Below are positions 43,971 through 61,400 of a DNA stretch of 64,000 nucleotides, piece by piece. The notes under the pieces were generated by a model. It was not told the origin of the DNA and did not search any database. It was given only the letters and a program-made list of their open reading frames with translations. The translations under genes and the position numbers were made by a program. Position 1 is the first letter of the stretch. Every line of letters begins with the position of its first letter. This DNA is from Anopheles merus (Eukaryota > Arthropoda > Insecta > Diptera > Culicidae), in assembly GCF_017562075.2 (NCBI RefSeq), contig NC_054085.1, positions 26,588,185 to 26,652,184 on the forward strand, read 5' to 3'.

Positions 43971-45840
43971 AGGGCACTATGGTGACGGCGCAACGCTGTT
44001 ACAAAGTATCCTAGCGACTTGCTTGGCCAGGAAAACGATAGCGGGGACATTAAAGTACCAACCACGCGAGTTGGATGGTAAGAAAAGATGAGAATTGGAG
44101 AATAGTTTTTGCTGTGAAGGTTGATTTTCCTTTCCAAACTCTTCCAATGGAATGCACGTCCGTCGTCGAGAAAGATCGGAAGAACAACCCATTGTTTACA
44201 GACTTTTCTAGTGAGTGAAGCATTTACAAAACCTTGAAATTCCCTTGTAAAGCAAATGATCATACCATACACGTGCTACGAAATCGTCCCAACAGTTAAC
44301 TATCAATTACCAAGAAAGCATCCCTCAAAATGGTGCGCTTCGATGGGCAGGAATGTTTCAATTATGAGCCGTAATGTACTCCAACTCCATCGGAAAAAAG
44401 GCAGAACACGTGAACAGACAGCAAGCTCATTCAAAGCCTGCGCAGCACCTGGATACTTGTCACCTTTCCTGAAGGATTGTTCACTTTCTGTCAGGCTTCT
44501 TTTGTTTTTCCTTCAAGATTGACTTTTTCTGGATGCAATTCGTTCCTCTTTTTTGCCGCTGTCACAAAAGTAGCAAAGGATTTGTGTTTTTCCCATGCTG
44601 TTCTTCCCAGCAATGCTTCACTCTTGTGTACGTGAAAACGGTTTCCATCCCTGCGCTACAGCGGTTGCGGTTATGTGTACGAGTTTCTCAACTGCCGTTT
44701 GTACCTCCATGCCGTAAGTGTGCTCGTGAACATGTCGCTTCTTGGTGCGTGTTTTCTTCCCCGTTTGTACACACCCGCACGGAACAAGTTCGTGGTGGTG
44801 TAATATTGAAATTTTTCACCTCACTTCCCACCTTAGGATAGGGAAATAGCTGCAAGACTGTAAGAAAAACACACACACCTGTGCACATGCTCTTGCTATG
44901 GGGCCGTGCTATGAGACTTTTCACAGATGTCTTTCTAGAAGGCAGAGCAGCAGGGTGTTCCTTTTCCTTTAATTTTTTTTGTTTTTGATACTGGTTGAGT
45001 TTGTGAAAATAGCAACAGTGGCAGTTTCCACTCCTCTTCCGCCGGCCACAACTGGGAAGACAATCTGCAAGCTACCATCCAAAGCTGACAGGCAGTAGGC
45101 CTCCCGGCCTATCACACACACACACACTGTGTGGGAAGAATGTCAACGAGAGACGACAAGTAACTGCGGTTGACAATTGTGCCCTGTGCCGGTCGGCGAG
45201 GTAAAGTTGGTCCTTAAGGGCAACGGTTCCAGGTGGGAATATTCACACGTCTTCTACGCTTCGCTTCCACCGCTCCACCGCTCATATACCGCACCACCTG
45301 CACCTAATCCCGCAAGGTGCCTTTTCGTGCCTTCGAGAGGCAAGCCTTCAGCAAAAGGGATAGACAACACACACACTCCTACCCATTTTCCCTTTACACC
45401 GGCGCTGGGTTGAAAAGCGTTTGGGAATGTCTTCTTCATACTGCTCCCAAAATGGTACTACAAAACAATTGCTAGAATTGTCACTTCATTGAGCCGGTTA
45501 TCTTGAGCTTGGATGCTGGAGTGTGTTATTTTACGGCGCGTTAAGTTGCTGTGGCCCAGGTGGATAAGATGTGTCGGTAGTTGGGTGAATTTGGCCCAAG
45601 GTACATTTTTTTCTATGAAGGTTGCATTATTTAGAGATGAGGGCACTTTGACAAAGTTACTTCTCTCTTTCCATATGACTTCCAATGTTGCGGAGAATTT
45701 AAGCTAATATCCTTCATTGTTTGGGAAAAACATATTGCTTTTACTTTTTGTACAAAACATTGTTTTACTGCTGCTGTCTTTTATTATTTTTGGTGATTTT
45801 TTCTCAAATAATTGCTATACTCTGTACAAACAAATTCCGA

Positions 45841-46026
45841 TAAGGCGTCATCCATTAATTGTAATTTTAAGTACGAAACCATGGCAACAAGGAGGTGTGA
45901 TAAGAATACTTGAGATTCCGATTTTTCTAAAAGAGGATTCATTCAGCGCCATATAATACAAAAAAATAAGGGAGAAGAGTAAAGTTATGCAATTGGAGCG
46001 TGACGTAATTCATGGATAATGCCTTA
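45841..46026. mobile_element. MITE-like inverted-repeat element (186 bp)
   Basis: TAAGGCGTCATCCATTAATT at the left is matched inversely at the right by TAAGGCATTATCCATGAATT (16 of 20), and ACGTCACGCTCC continues the right arm. Ends of the type GGCGTCATCCATTAATTACG recur in mosquito dispersed repeats as I recall. No coding capacity. The exact ends and duplication are not resolved. Confidence 0.45.
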
Positions 46027-49154
<3,128 letters not shown>

Positions 49155-49171
49155 GGGCGTTAAAAACGCCC
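49155..49171. other. Perfect small hairpin GGGCGTT-AAA-AACGCCC
   Basis: A 7-bp perfect inverted repeat with a 3-base loop lies 34 bp from Su(Hw)-like site 11. It shares the GGGCG wording with the motif's right half. Function unknown. Confidence 0.5.
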
Positions 49172-49204
49172 AAAAAACAACTAATTTTATGGCTTCAAAG
49201 ATGA

Positions 49205-49221
49205 CGCCTAAAACTATGCAA
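49205..49221 (-). promoter_or_regulatory. Su(Hw)-like insulator motif, site 11
   Basis: On the minus strand reads TTGCATAGTTTTAGGCG, identical to site 3 at 11.9 kb and one base from consensus. It lies in the AT-rich island at 49.0-49.4 kb. Confidence 0.6.
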
Positions 49222-51244
49222 TATAACATTTAAAGTAAACTTTGGACCTTTTGGAAAAAATAGACAAACACATATTGTCAATTTAGCACTTAACACCGTA
49301 TGACCAATGTTAAAGACTGTTGTTGATATATCTAAAAGAATACGACTCAAAGAAATATTAAACACATGGTTAAAGATATCTTTCAACGATAATTTTTAAA
49401 AAATCATCAGTTTGTGTAAAATGTACAGTGTGTCAGTCTTCTATATTCTCCAAAGCCAACTTGTCATGCGACTCGGATTAATTGAATTTAAAATCGCTTG
49501 TTTTCTTCGTTTTATCAGAGGTTTTGCTTCCTATTTCGTGCATTAAAGAAGGGAACAGACCTGTCAAGCACAGCGCTGACAAGCGACAGCCGATTGAGAA
49601 CCAATTATAATGGACGTTCTGTAGATCGTTTTTTTTTTTACTTCAGTTTCGCTGTAGCTTGACTCTGCGTTTGATATTTTCAATGCCTCGCAGGCGGAGA
49701 AGCTCAATACACCATAAACGCATAAAGTTTTGTGCGCCGGTGTGCGTACCTTATTAGCTTGCACGTTAATAATGCCGCTTTTGACCTTCAATTTCTTTTC
49801 CCTCAAGGTCGCTTTGAAGCGAGCAAATGGAATGGAATACATGCCTTGTAGCAGTAGAAAAAAGTTTGTTCAATTTTTTTTTTGTTGTGTTATCTTCATA
49901 TAAACGAGCCGAAGGGAAATTTTCTCTCATCCGTCCCACTCTCTCAACAAACCCGAAATAAACCGTAACCGCAAGCTGAAACTTGGTGAAGCACAGTGCC
50001 TGCCAAAACCGCACCGCACGAACGCAGAGCAAACTGAGCGTGCGGAGTCGGCAAACATTGAAACATCAAACCGCAAGCGCTCAAGTACTGCTTTGCGTGT
50101 TTTGATGTTTCACTTGAGGTGAGGTGAACACGAGTACGTACGACAGTGCTCGATTGTCTTTGCGGCCCTCGTCTAACCGTGCGACCCGGGAAATTGGTGC
50201 AAGCACCTCGGGAGAAAATTATCGTGAACGTTTCCCATTCGTTACGCTGCAAAACATGACAAAAACCGGAGAGTTGAGCATCCCCTTCACCATACTTTGC
50301 ACATCGAAAACAACGCCCAGTGATAAGCAATATGTGTCCCCGAAGCCATCAACGAAGCGAAGATGGCCACCACAAAAACAGAAGGACGGCAAGGGTTTTG
50401 TATGCGGGCGAACGGGCTCCGGTTTGGTTGGAAGGAAATATGAACAAATAATGTGTCCCCGTGGCAGGGCTTGATCTACACGTCGAGGAACGAAGAACGG
50501 TGGGAACAAAATGAACCCAAAATGCCAGCTGCTTACGTTTGCATTCTTTGCCATACCTTTCGCCGGCCAACTTTTGATTGCCCATGTGAAAAAGTCATCA
50601 GCCAGTGGGGTATGCTGAGGCTTTGATTGTCATACGGAATGACTCTTGCTAACACACACTCACACAATTGGTTGCGTTCAGTCTGAAAGGCCTGTTCTGA
50701 TAAGTTCGTGAAGAAATACACACCCAAACCGAGCGTATGTGTAATTTTTCCACAAAGAAAAGTTTTACCACACCTTTGGGTCCACACACGACGCTACCGC
50801 TTGCTGATTGTCTGCGTGTAGGTAATATTAGTTCTAGATTGACAACGATGGATAAGAACGAGCCGATGGTACGGTTCAGAAAGGGTTATATTTGCATGAG
50901 GTCGAATTTTTAAGAAATTGTTAAAAGTTGTAGAAAGATTTTGTCATATTTTAATTATTTGCAAAATACAATATATCAAATTAATAATAAAAAAGTGTTT
51001 TTTAGTTCCCTCGTTTAACGCTTAAAAGAAAAATAAAACGATTGAAACATGTGTCAGATATATCTGAAAAGACCTAATTGATTTAAAACTTTAATAAAAA
51101 TAATAAACTGTTCTACCTAAGACTTGGATTGGAAAATATGTATTGATACTTTTTTGAAGTTTGCACCAAATACATTCAGCACATAAAATCATTGAACATA
51201 TTTGGCCTTAAGACGCTCCAGTTAAATGGACATTGTGCTGCTTA
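49222..51244. other. Non-coding stretch, no gene recognised
   Basis: AT-rich to about 49.6 kb and from 50.9 to 51.2 kb, GC-moderate between. Holds the hairpin at 50059-50112. No coding exon recognised. Confidence 0.5.
50059..50112 (+). other. 54-nt imperfect hairpin (possible small-RNA precursor)
   Basis: TGAAACATCAAA at 50059-50070 pairs perfectly with TTTGATGTTTCA at 50101-50112 (12 bp). After a small asymmetric internal loop CGCAAGC pairs with GCTTTGCG, leaving an 11-base loop. The size and single-stem shape are compatible with a short microRNA precursor, but the lower stem ends abruptly and no known microRNA is recognised. It could also be a cruciform-type regulatory palindrome. Confidence 0.4.
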
Positions 51245-51261
51245 TTGCATACATTTAGGCG
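51245..51261 (+). promoter_or_regulatory. Su(Hw)-like insulator motif, site 12
   Basis: Reads TTGCATACATTTAGGCG, one base from consensus, at the right side of an AT-rich island. Confidence 0.6.
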
Positions 51262-52461
51262 GATATGCGTAAACATCCATGCAATGTCACTATTTTATAT
51301 CGAACATATCTTAAGGTGGCAGACAGTGAGCAAATCATTCTAGCTCATTGTTATCACTCTACTGGAGAGCTAATTCTATATGCAAAACAATAAAACGAGT
51401 TCTTTCACCTGGCACCAGCACACAATGCAAAGTTCGGTAGTTGCTTGGCATCGTTCGGATGCATCCCGTTCGGCAAGCAACTCGCAGCCCGACGGAATGC
51501 AAATATGAAATAAATCGCTCGTCTGCTGGGAATGGTCTGCTGGGTGAAGTGTCCCTTCCACCGAACCGCCACCACATTTTCCATTCAAAATTCTGTATTG
51601 CATTCGACGCAGAAACGCCACATCAATATGCATTTCGATTGCATCTTAACGAGAAATTGCTGTTGATTTGTCCCGGTCACAAGTGGTAGCCGGTGTAGCT
51701 GCCTTATCTGCCTTCGTGTTCTCTGTCTCTCGGGCGCACTTTCCCTTTCTCCCTCTCAAGTTTCCTCCCCCTACCTATTGCCCTTCCCTTGCGCAGGGAC
51801 ATCCGAAAGTGTGCAGTCGAGTGAGATGATTTTGCAATGCATCCATAATGCACACAAATGGCCAATTTTGCGTTGGTACGTTCCGGGTAATGTACTATTA
51901 CACTTCCAGCAATTGTGTTTGTGTGTGTGTGTTTGAGTGTGTATGCGTAGTGTGTTGTTTTATTGTTGCTCTATTTGAGTGCCGAGTATGACTCACAGAT
52001 TGGCACTGGGAATTGATTTCCAGTCGTGGTGCACTGTTGCGTCGTTGGGAAGACAGTTGCGCTTTCCATCTTGTGGTTCGATCTTAATGCTGCCCGCTTT
52101 CTACGGCTGCACTCCAGTAATGTACGGCAAGAGAAGCATCATAATCCTTCAGATTCGTAGCTGAATGTTACGGTTTCGCTTTCCGAAAGTCAATCGACTG
52201 GAAGTGGCCCGTTAGAGAGCCCAATACCTGCTGCAGTAAGGTAAACAATCGTACACTCAAGCAGAATCGATTACTGCTACTACTGAAGGGTCGATAAAGT
52301 GGACATTGTTCTAGCATATGGCAGCAGCCCAATGGTGCTGCAGTTTCGAGTGAGCTTTTCCGAATCAGAATCGGTGAAATGTATTACACTTTCTTGTTGC
52401 GTGATTATTAGCACGCGTGAACGGTCAAAAGGAGACGCCTAGTAGCTCAACCTGTGAGTTA
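51262..52461. other. Non-coding stretch, no gene recognised
   Basis: GC-moderate DNA with GT runs near 51918-51935. No gene or element recognised. Confidence 0.5.
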
Positions 52462-52478
52462 CGCCTAAATGTATACAC
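52462..52478 (-). promoter_or_regulatory. Su(Hw)-like insulator motif, site 13
   Basis: On the minus strand reads GTGTATACATTTAGGCG; the right half is perfect and GTATAC replaces GCATAC, as in site 7. It is the last match in the window. Confidence 0.45.
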
Positions 52479-55400
52479 CTGTATCGCGCGCCTGAACGGT
52501 CTACTTAGGCAGATATTACACGAGTCTCTTTCAATCTCAATGAGTTGCTCAATGTTGCAAGTGATCCTGCACCTTCCACCAAACCCAAACTGTGATTAGA
52601 TGGCGTTTCCGTACCGAAACACATTGCGCACGGTTTTTTGTTGATTTTTGATGAGCAAAAGCCCGGTTCCCAGCTGGGTTTGCGATGAATTATGCTGATC
52701 AATAGACAGCACACGTAGCGTGCTGGATCCGGCCGCTGATTGGTTCCATAACCGTCAGTTCCGGCTCGTTCACACACATGCACACACACACACACATTGG
52801 TGTTACTGTGCGCGATTTCTTCGAATCATTCCATCGTATGGGTAAGTTTACGTGCACGAGTCTATGTGAAAATCAGCAGGATGCAAGCTCACGCTGACGG
52901 TGGTGATGATGATACAGCTAATCAATCAAACTGTTACGCGGTTCGGGTACGCGGTAGGCATTGAATAGGCTGAACCTGTGCTGCTCGACGTGTAAGAAAG
53001 GCTTTTTGCCGGAAGCGTAGCGTGGAAAGTGGCAACGCTCACCCTAACGAGCCGACGGACTAGTTTGTGCGCAGCATCGAGCTCCACTTGTTTCGCACAG
53101 TGGCTAGACGCTGGAGTGGCTTTTACCACCAATCGGATCAAATTTCCTAGCGTGTCGATTAATGTCTATGTCCTACATGGGTGAGAAGAAGTAAGTAGCC
53201 ATTATGGAACGGTAGGGTTTCATATTGTGGGGTGGTCTAATTGTTGAATTCATTTGCGGGTTTGAGCAAATTACTGGAATGAGGTTTTCGATGCGATGAA
53301 GCATTACAAACACACAGGGGAATGCTACCGTATGCTCAGGTGCGTCGGCATTGGAATGAAAATGAGTCGTTATTGTACATTCAACCAGTGTACAATGTAT
53401 AACAGTGTATTATTAGAGCGCGATTTATATGATATTTAAATGTTTGTAAAATGAATGACAACAGGGCAAAAATACACTACCTAACGCTTTCTCAATTGCA
53501 CTATATATGTCAAGCCTTTTGTTGTCGAACACTTTTTTCGATTTTTTCTTGTTTAAAATGAACCTTTCTTTTACAATATAAACTATAAGCTTTTTTGCTT
53601 CAATGATTTTCATTAGTTTACAGTAAGTAGCATATTGAAGTACGGGACGCCAAACAATACATAAAAGAATCGATATTTATTGCAGGCTCTACTTTAGAAG
53701 TTTTTTTCTATTGCTATTATTATTTGTTAATTCATAAAAAAATCATAAAAAACGCTTAACAAACTAAGATATACGGAACACAGGAACAACAGTATAGTAA
53801 GATATTTTTGGGAATTTTGAAACTCTATCTAAAAGGATGGGGTTGAGCTCTAAAACACATAAGTGTGTAAAAAAGACTGAAGTTTCATGAAGCTGTGTAT
53901 CCATTTTATTGCTAAAATGTATTGAATTTGCCTTACTCAAAGAAACAATTTACCATTGAGCAATTCTTGAGCATTTGTTGGCAATATTTTTTCATTTTTA
54001 AAAGCATCATTTCAATGAACTATTCACTTTTTTAATGAAGAGATAAAATCAGAAAAATAAACAAAATGAATCAGATTCTTCGAACACAGCAAAACCACTT
54101 TAAATGACATTCAATCAATTTCTATCGTCCCTGGAATCCCCGACTATTTCCAACAGAACGAAACAAAACCAAATCGAAACTGCTGTTGCGTAAATCCAGT
54201 TACACACGCACTTCTCACTGACAGCTCGATGCGATAACGTCCAATTTGGCGTGTCGGTAAGCATAATCTTTTCACTATCAAGTCTAGTGAAGCAACAGAC
54301 ACACTCACGCAGAGATCCATATCAAACCACATTAAAACACATCCTCCCCAACCTTTAACGTGCCAGTAAGTCCGACAATCGAACGGAAAGGAAGAAAAAC
54401 AATCATTTCTCGGTGAGAAAAATGAGCTCAGCTGCCGAAAATATCCAGCGGAATTCGTTTGTACGATCTCGCCCGCACTGAGACGGGGAAATGGGAAAGC
54501 AAAAACATACATACATCTGGCATTAATCGCATCTACTGACCTACGCATATTGGTTTCACGGTGCGAGAAACAACTCTAACCAGACGCGCAGAGTATAGAG
54601 CAAAAAAAGCTGGATGGTAATGGATGCGAGAGAGAAAAACGCTCACAACCGTCGAGAAGGACAAGACCGACTACTCGAAACGCAATAAAGATGCAACCCA
54701 TCCTGCTTGCGCTAGTTATTTTTTGTTTTTTTTTGTGCACCCTCCCTATCCCACCATGACTTTCTTTCAAGCGAAAGAACAACCGCCAAAACTCCCGAAA
54801 CAAGATTTATTTATTTACCTTCGTTTTTTTTTTTGTTGTGTGTGCTGTTGTTCCGTTATGCCTTTCCCAAAACCACAACGCTGCGAACAAAAACAACTAA
54901 ACATTTCCCGTCCGGGCCGTGTCCGGGTGCGGCCGTGGTTGAATTAATCGTGCACGTGTCTTCGAGCTCGAAGCTATATTTTTCTTCCCAAACTACCCAA
55001 GCAACCAATCGATCGATCGATTTTCTATCGTTCGGTTTATCGCCACCGGCCACCGGTTTAGTTGGTATGAGTGGAAATGCTTTTTTCTCCACCACCGACA
55101 GTATTGAGTACTGCCGACAGTGACGAACGCCTCACCCCTAGCTCTTCCCTGCCCAATGCGGGAAGATAAATCTGCTGGTTCGTTTTGCGCGAGAGTCAGA
55201 TTCCTGTTGTCGGGTGAACGATTTAAAGCTCGTTATTTATGCTACCACTGCCACCGAGTGGTCAGTACGATCGCAAACCAACTGCCGAGAAGTGATCAGC
55301 CGAAAATTGAACGGTTTCAGTGTGATTTAATTTTATTACCACTCACCACCAAAGCACCGACCAGTGCGGCTCCCTTCGACGTTGGGCAGCCGTAAAGTCA

Positions 55401-58400
55401 GCCAAACAAGCTCCAAGATGACTCCAATCGTCGGAAGCTACAAATGTGACGCAAAACGCGCGATACTTTAAAGCGCCAATCATGCCCCGAAGGCGGCACA
55501 GAGTGGTTTTGCGAGGGAAATGAAATGTAAAAATAAACATTGCCAACGCAATTGTGGAACGAACGGAGCAGGGAGCGTCATTTATGCGTAATTCTATCAA
55601 AACGAGCCGCCGAATGAAGCTGCTGTGTTGTCTGGTGATCGAACGTCTTTCGAACGGCACCGAGTTCGAGTATTTGTTTTGCATTTGTTGTTCCTCTGTT
55701 TCATCGTCTATTCTAATTCGGTCAAATGTCACTGGGTGAGTGATTTTGTTCGAGTTTATTTTGTTTTTAAACCTCAGGCCTTTCCGTGCACTTCGATTAT
55801 GGGTTGCAATGGAAACAAGTTTTAAATAAACCAAAAAACACTCACTCTCCTGTTTTTAGTCCAAACCCGACCTATGAACCCGTCAGCACAGTGCTCGGGA
55901 TATTAAATTTACAGTTCATTAGCGATGGGTTGCGGCATCGTACCAGGCTCAAGCGCATGATAAAGTGCGCTTTCAACGGTTTGCCTTCTGTAATAAACAT
56001 ACAAAAAAAAAAAACATCTTAAGCGTTAGGGTGAGTTTGTGTGAGAGGAAAACTTCTTGACCCTTTCTTGAACGGTCACGCTCGGTGCCAGCAGCCAGCA
56101 CGGTCAAGGTCCGGCCGGCGGAAGGTTCATTTTGCAGCAACCCCAAGATATTTTCTTGACCCTTTGCGAAGGGCCCACCTCTCGCACGGGGTTCGTTATG
56201 CGAAGTGCTTTCACTGCAGCATTATGACGCCGAGCAAAACGTTTGATGTACGTTGGGGTGGGCTCGCAGGGTGGAGAGCCCTTAAACTGATGATTGATTT
56301 TAGTGAATTATTCATCGACAATAATTATCGTTTTAATTGGTCAATTACAGCGAGAGTATCGTGGTTGTTAGAATGTTCCACGAAACAGGCACCAGCAAGC
56401 AGTGTTTTACATGGAAAGAGCATGTTAAGGTCCGTTTAATGATCTAGGGAAAGGTGAAGCTGAAATTTCGTTTTATTTTATTCATTTTTTTATAAACTCA
56501 AATACCGAGCAATACGATTCTCTGTAAAATTGAAATATATTTTTGGCAAATTATAAAGACGTATATTTTAATTCTTTGTTTGTTATTTTTGTGTAAGCAG
56601 ATGAATCATTTGAATTCTGATAAAAAAACGTTGTCGAGGTTTTTCCCGCTTTTGTTTGATAGGATATGTTTTTAACCTTTATTTACTAAAGTGATAAGGC
56701 TCTCACAGCAATTTAAAATTATTTTTGAAACCCTTTTTACATATTTTGTTTGTACTTTGAAAAGAATCATTACATGTGAATAATTTTACATCCATATTTA
56801 TTTTATTTTTTTAAAATTACATTTGAAAATTATTACTATGAAACTCCAAAAACCTTTAAATAAAGTTATAAAAACTCTTTTCAAAATCGTTAAACAGTGT
56901 TTTTTCTGGAAAACCTGTTCAAAGCATGTCATTTATATTTTTGGATGATTTTTAAATGCAATAGTTTGTTTCAATAACCTATTTTAAAAGTGTCTTCAAA
57001 GTAATGGTACTTCGATTTTTCGTAATAAGTCGTGTTAAATTGAATTAAAAAAATTTGCATAAATTATGCAAAAATGTATGAACTAGTATTTTGCCCAATT
57101 CATATACTCACATTTCCCATCTATCCCCTCCGGATATTCCACAAATTGTTTAAAATGACCGTCCACATAGTTATGGTAGTTATCAATAGACCATAAGGAT
57201 TAATTCAAAAATAACAAGCATACTCTTTTCTTAGTTTGTCTATTGTTTTTCAAGTTGTTAAAGATTTATGTTTTACAATTAAGATATTAATAATTATTTA
57301 TTTTTTCTTGAAGAACAGTTGAAAAGCAACTACAATATTCTATTAATTAAATACATAATGTTATTACATAGCATTTAACTTAACCATACAAATCACAATA
57401 CATGGTACATAAATCGGAATTGCTTAACTCAACATACTTGTTCCTTAATGCGCTCTAACAAACGGTTTCACATGCACAAAAAGGTCCATTTTTGTACCAC
57501 CAACCAACAGACCAATACTCTTTGCAAATCTCATTCGTCTGTTCCAACTGGGACCACACAAAAAAAAAAAAACAACCACAAACTTTACCCAACAAGCCGT
57601 GCCTGGGCACAATGAGGTCAACCTACAGCTCCAGCAGCCTCCGCACTGGTAGCCCATTTTATCGCTAGCCTCTCTATCGTAGCCGTATAAAAAAAGAAGA
57701 AAAACACAGAACTACCCGTTTGGCAGGATGCCACCGGGCCCGCAAAAAGACGGCGTTCCTGGAAGATGCGTTTCGCGGTGGCTAAAATTTACGGCCACAC
57801 ACCCAGTGTGGTACACTCGTGGAAATGTATGCACCCCATCGGCCCCCGCCCAAGGCTACCTGGTCACGGTTTGCTGTTTATTTTCGTTTTGCCGAACAGC
57901 GTAACGCCAGCTGAAATAACGCTTGCCGGGGCAGCGGAAGGGATCCGTTAGTGTACTTCAGGGATCTCGTACACCGGTCCCTTGTGCAGTGATGACTGTC
58001 GTCACCTAATGGCAATAATTATGGCTGCAAAGTCACCGAAATCGAGCACCGAGCACCCTCGGCTCGGTGTCCAACGATGGTCCAACGCCCAGCACAAACA
58101 CGCAGTCATCGGGTTGTATCGCATCGCGTTCCCTTATCATCATAAACGTCATCCCGGTTGACGCTGGGCGTAAAAGAACAGCCAAAGCGCCCCCGGGTCA
58201 CAGGGTCAGTACACCGATCTGCACTTTTCGCATCCGACACCGGGGAGGTTTCACGTACTCGTTTCCAGGGCCTTCACCCTTTATGCCGTACCGCGTGCGT
58301 AATTTCGTGTTTGAATTTAATAAATTTGAACGATCCCGCTGCAACCGGTCTAGCTCGGCCAGCAGAGCGCAGAGGCCATACGCAAGCAATAGGGGAATCC

Positions 58401-61400
58401 GCGTCAGAATTGAATCGCGCTCTTGTTCGCCCGTGAGTGCCGTGATTCGGCGCTGGTCGATATATTTTAATTATATGAATCGTACGATGAGGTGAGAAGG
58501 TGCCAGACCGGACGTACCGTACCGCCTACGTTGGGGTATGTTTGTTTGTTTTTTTTTGTCTGTCTCCCGATATGTCCAGCCACATTTGTGTTGGCCTATG
58601 GGTACCGGTGTTGCTGCACTTCCGGATGTTGCTGACAGCAAAAACACTCCGTACATGCTACACGCATCCAACACAGACTGCTTGCGAGATTTGCGAGGCT
58701 GTGGGCGAAAATTAAGACCCGATACCGATACAGGCGACACGTTGCTGTGCGGCCACCGTACGGAGACGCTTTTTTATGGGGGTAATTAACGGTCCCGGGG
58801 CAACTCTGCTCGGTGTCGGTGGTTCGAGCGGTATGTTTTCGCTTCTATTTATGTGGACTTTGCTCAAGCGGGGACGCTTAGCTACGGGGCCTTTTTGAGG
58901 CATTTGAGCGCGAGCCAGACAGGAGGCAGCAGCTGGCTGCTACTTTTTTGAATGTTTGAGGGTGATGGTTTATGGAACGACATAGCTTTGGTAAATGAAC
59001 GTAGCCATTAATTAATGAAAATTTGTTGTTCTTTCTCATTGCAGGTATGTTGGCGGGCGCTTTGATATAAGGGAATGGATGGAAAACATTTCCGTGTAAA
59101 ATGGAGCGTGAGTGGTTAGAATATTGTATGAAACGTTGTTTAAATTGGGTAAATACTATGCATCAACACATATTAAGATGAAAAGGCTTTGCAACAGTAG
59201 GTTGTCCATTTTGAGTTTCTAATGATCCTTGAATTTTATTTAAATTCAGTCTTTACAACATGACAACTATTATCAATCAACATTGAGCTATTCTAGGAGA
59301 TACATTTTTTTTAAAGACAGGCCAGAAAGTTCAGAGATGAAGATCCGGGATATAATGCAATGAAGACAATGTCAAACGGTGATAAAACATATTCCTTAAT
59401 GATTCATCCAGAGAAGATTTACACTTAAAAATCCTAGTGTTCAAGGAGGTTCAAGGAGATTGCTTATGAAATAATTAAATATATGATAAGAAAATACTTT
59501 TACTCGCAATAAAGTTTGGATTGAATCGCTGTCATATAGTAATTTAAAAAAAAACAAGATTCCCCCATGTTTGATAAATTAATAACAATGATTACCAGGA
59601 TATTTGATGAATCAAGAATTGATTTGAGGCATTCCTTTTTGATATCAAAATCTGAACATAAATCAGATTTAGACCAGATATTTTAGATACTTTAATCACT
59701 TTAATGTGGAACATTTTGTATTTTCAATATTCCAAAGATATTGGGACTTAAAACTGATTGAAACAAGAAGAACTCAGAATTCAAAATCTTTTGTGTTCTC
59801 AAAATTAAAGAACATCTCAATATTCATTATGTAGATTATTTAATATCATCTTTATTCGCTATACTTTCTTTTAAAATAACCTTAGAGATATTCCTAATCG
59901 ATTTGAATGATTACGTCTTCGTAGAAATTAGGTGAGATCTGATTGCTAGAAGGAGATTCTTTAAAATAATTCATCATATCTTTATTGAACCCTAATTTTC
60001 AAAAGAACTCGTCAAAATGGAGATTTCTTTGGCTCCTTAAAGTCTTTACAATATTCCATTAGTGAAGAATTGTTTCTTATAAATAAACCGTAGCATCTTT
60101 AATACTTCTGACAAGTACCAAAGGAAACAAATATTAACACAACATATCTCTTTCCTGTTGAACATTCCCATTTTAAGAATCATGTCCTACATGATTTAAA
60201 TTCATCTGAATAAAGAGCAAACAACTCAAACCCCGTTTAAACTCGTTTTTCTCCAGAAAAGCATCAATTTCTGATGATTCAGTCGTCACACTGCACACAA
60301 AAACGATTTCTAATGCGTTGACACACACTTGCGGAAGCCATATTCCCTCGCATAGATCATCCCTTTCCCGCACGACCCAACAATCGAACGGAATGATTAA
60401 TTCCACAAATATGTTTCCTATACAAACAACTATTCGTGGAAGATGAATACGATTATCGGTGGCACTGCAGAGTTGCTGGCAGAGACACCACCCCAGGCCC
60501 CGAAACGAGCCAGAAAGTTGCTGACTCATCTCTCTTCTTCTTAAGCTTGTCCTCATGTACTATTCCCGGGAAGATTACGATTACCCGCCCCCCCGATGTC
60601 AGACTCCTCGGCGGTGTGGTTCTGGGAAAAGATCTGGAGAAGGAAACCCCTGTGTACCTACGTACGCAGTAGGGTTAGTGGTGGTAGCACACACACACAC
60701 ACAAAAAACCGTCCCACGAAATGCCTCACTGCCAGTGGAACCTCATTACTCATAACGTCATGGAAAAGCAATTTTTCGCTCGTTTTGACGTTGTTTTCTT
60801 TAACCCGCCCGGGCGATGGATAGCAAAAACACAACGCTCTATCTCCCGCGCCATCCCTAACTGTCCGAGGAATGCGTAATCGTCTTACGGGGTGACTCTC
60901 GCAGATGATGAGAGTTTGCTCGCATATCAGAATCCCGCGTGAAAGGGAAGCCGGGAAGCGCGTAATCCAATTTTGCGGGTACCAATTTTTGCTCCTGCCT
61001 ATCGTTACGGTGGACGCGCGCTTACATCACCACCAGCTCACCAGCGTTGAAAGAGCCCTGGGAAACGAGTTTTCGCTCACTAAGCCTATCGTTACTCGAG
61101 CCAGCGTATTCGTCAGCAGCGTGAGGATACATGCACCCCGCCGGGTGCCACCGTAGCCGACCGTTAAGCCTTTGCCTCTTACGCTTGCTTTGTGGACAAG
61201 GGAACGCCTTTCCTCGAAGAGCTTACCCGGTTTTCGGTGCAGATGAAGGATCTGGAGGGCTAGCAGTACTCTCTCTCTCGCTATCCCTTCTTTTCTGAAC
61301 CAACGGATCGGGAAAAGCGGCGATAAACAAGAGTATTACTGTTTATCAAATTAAGCTCCATTTGTAACGTTTCTTCCCCCTGTAGTTGGGGTGGTAAGGG

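Larger units (their letters stand above)
41131..45840. other. Non-coding stretch, no gene recognised
   Basis: Contains (GAT)6 at 41696-41713, G24 at 42346-42369, (GCT)7-8 at 43474-43496, a poly-A tract near 43857-43868, and the second copy of the 24-bp repeat at 43947-43970. The longest frame (plus strand, 42082-42702) runs across the G24 tract and has no domain. Confidence 0.45.
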
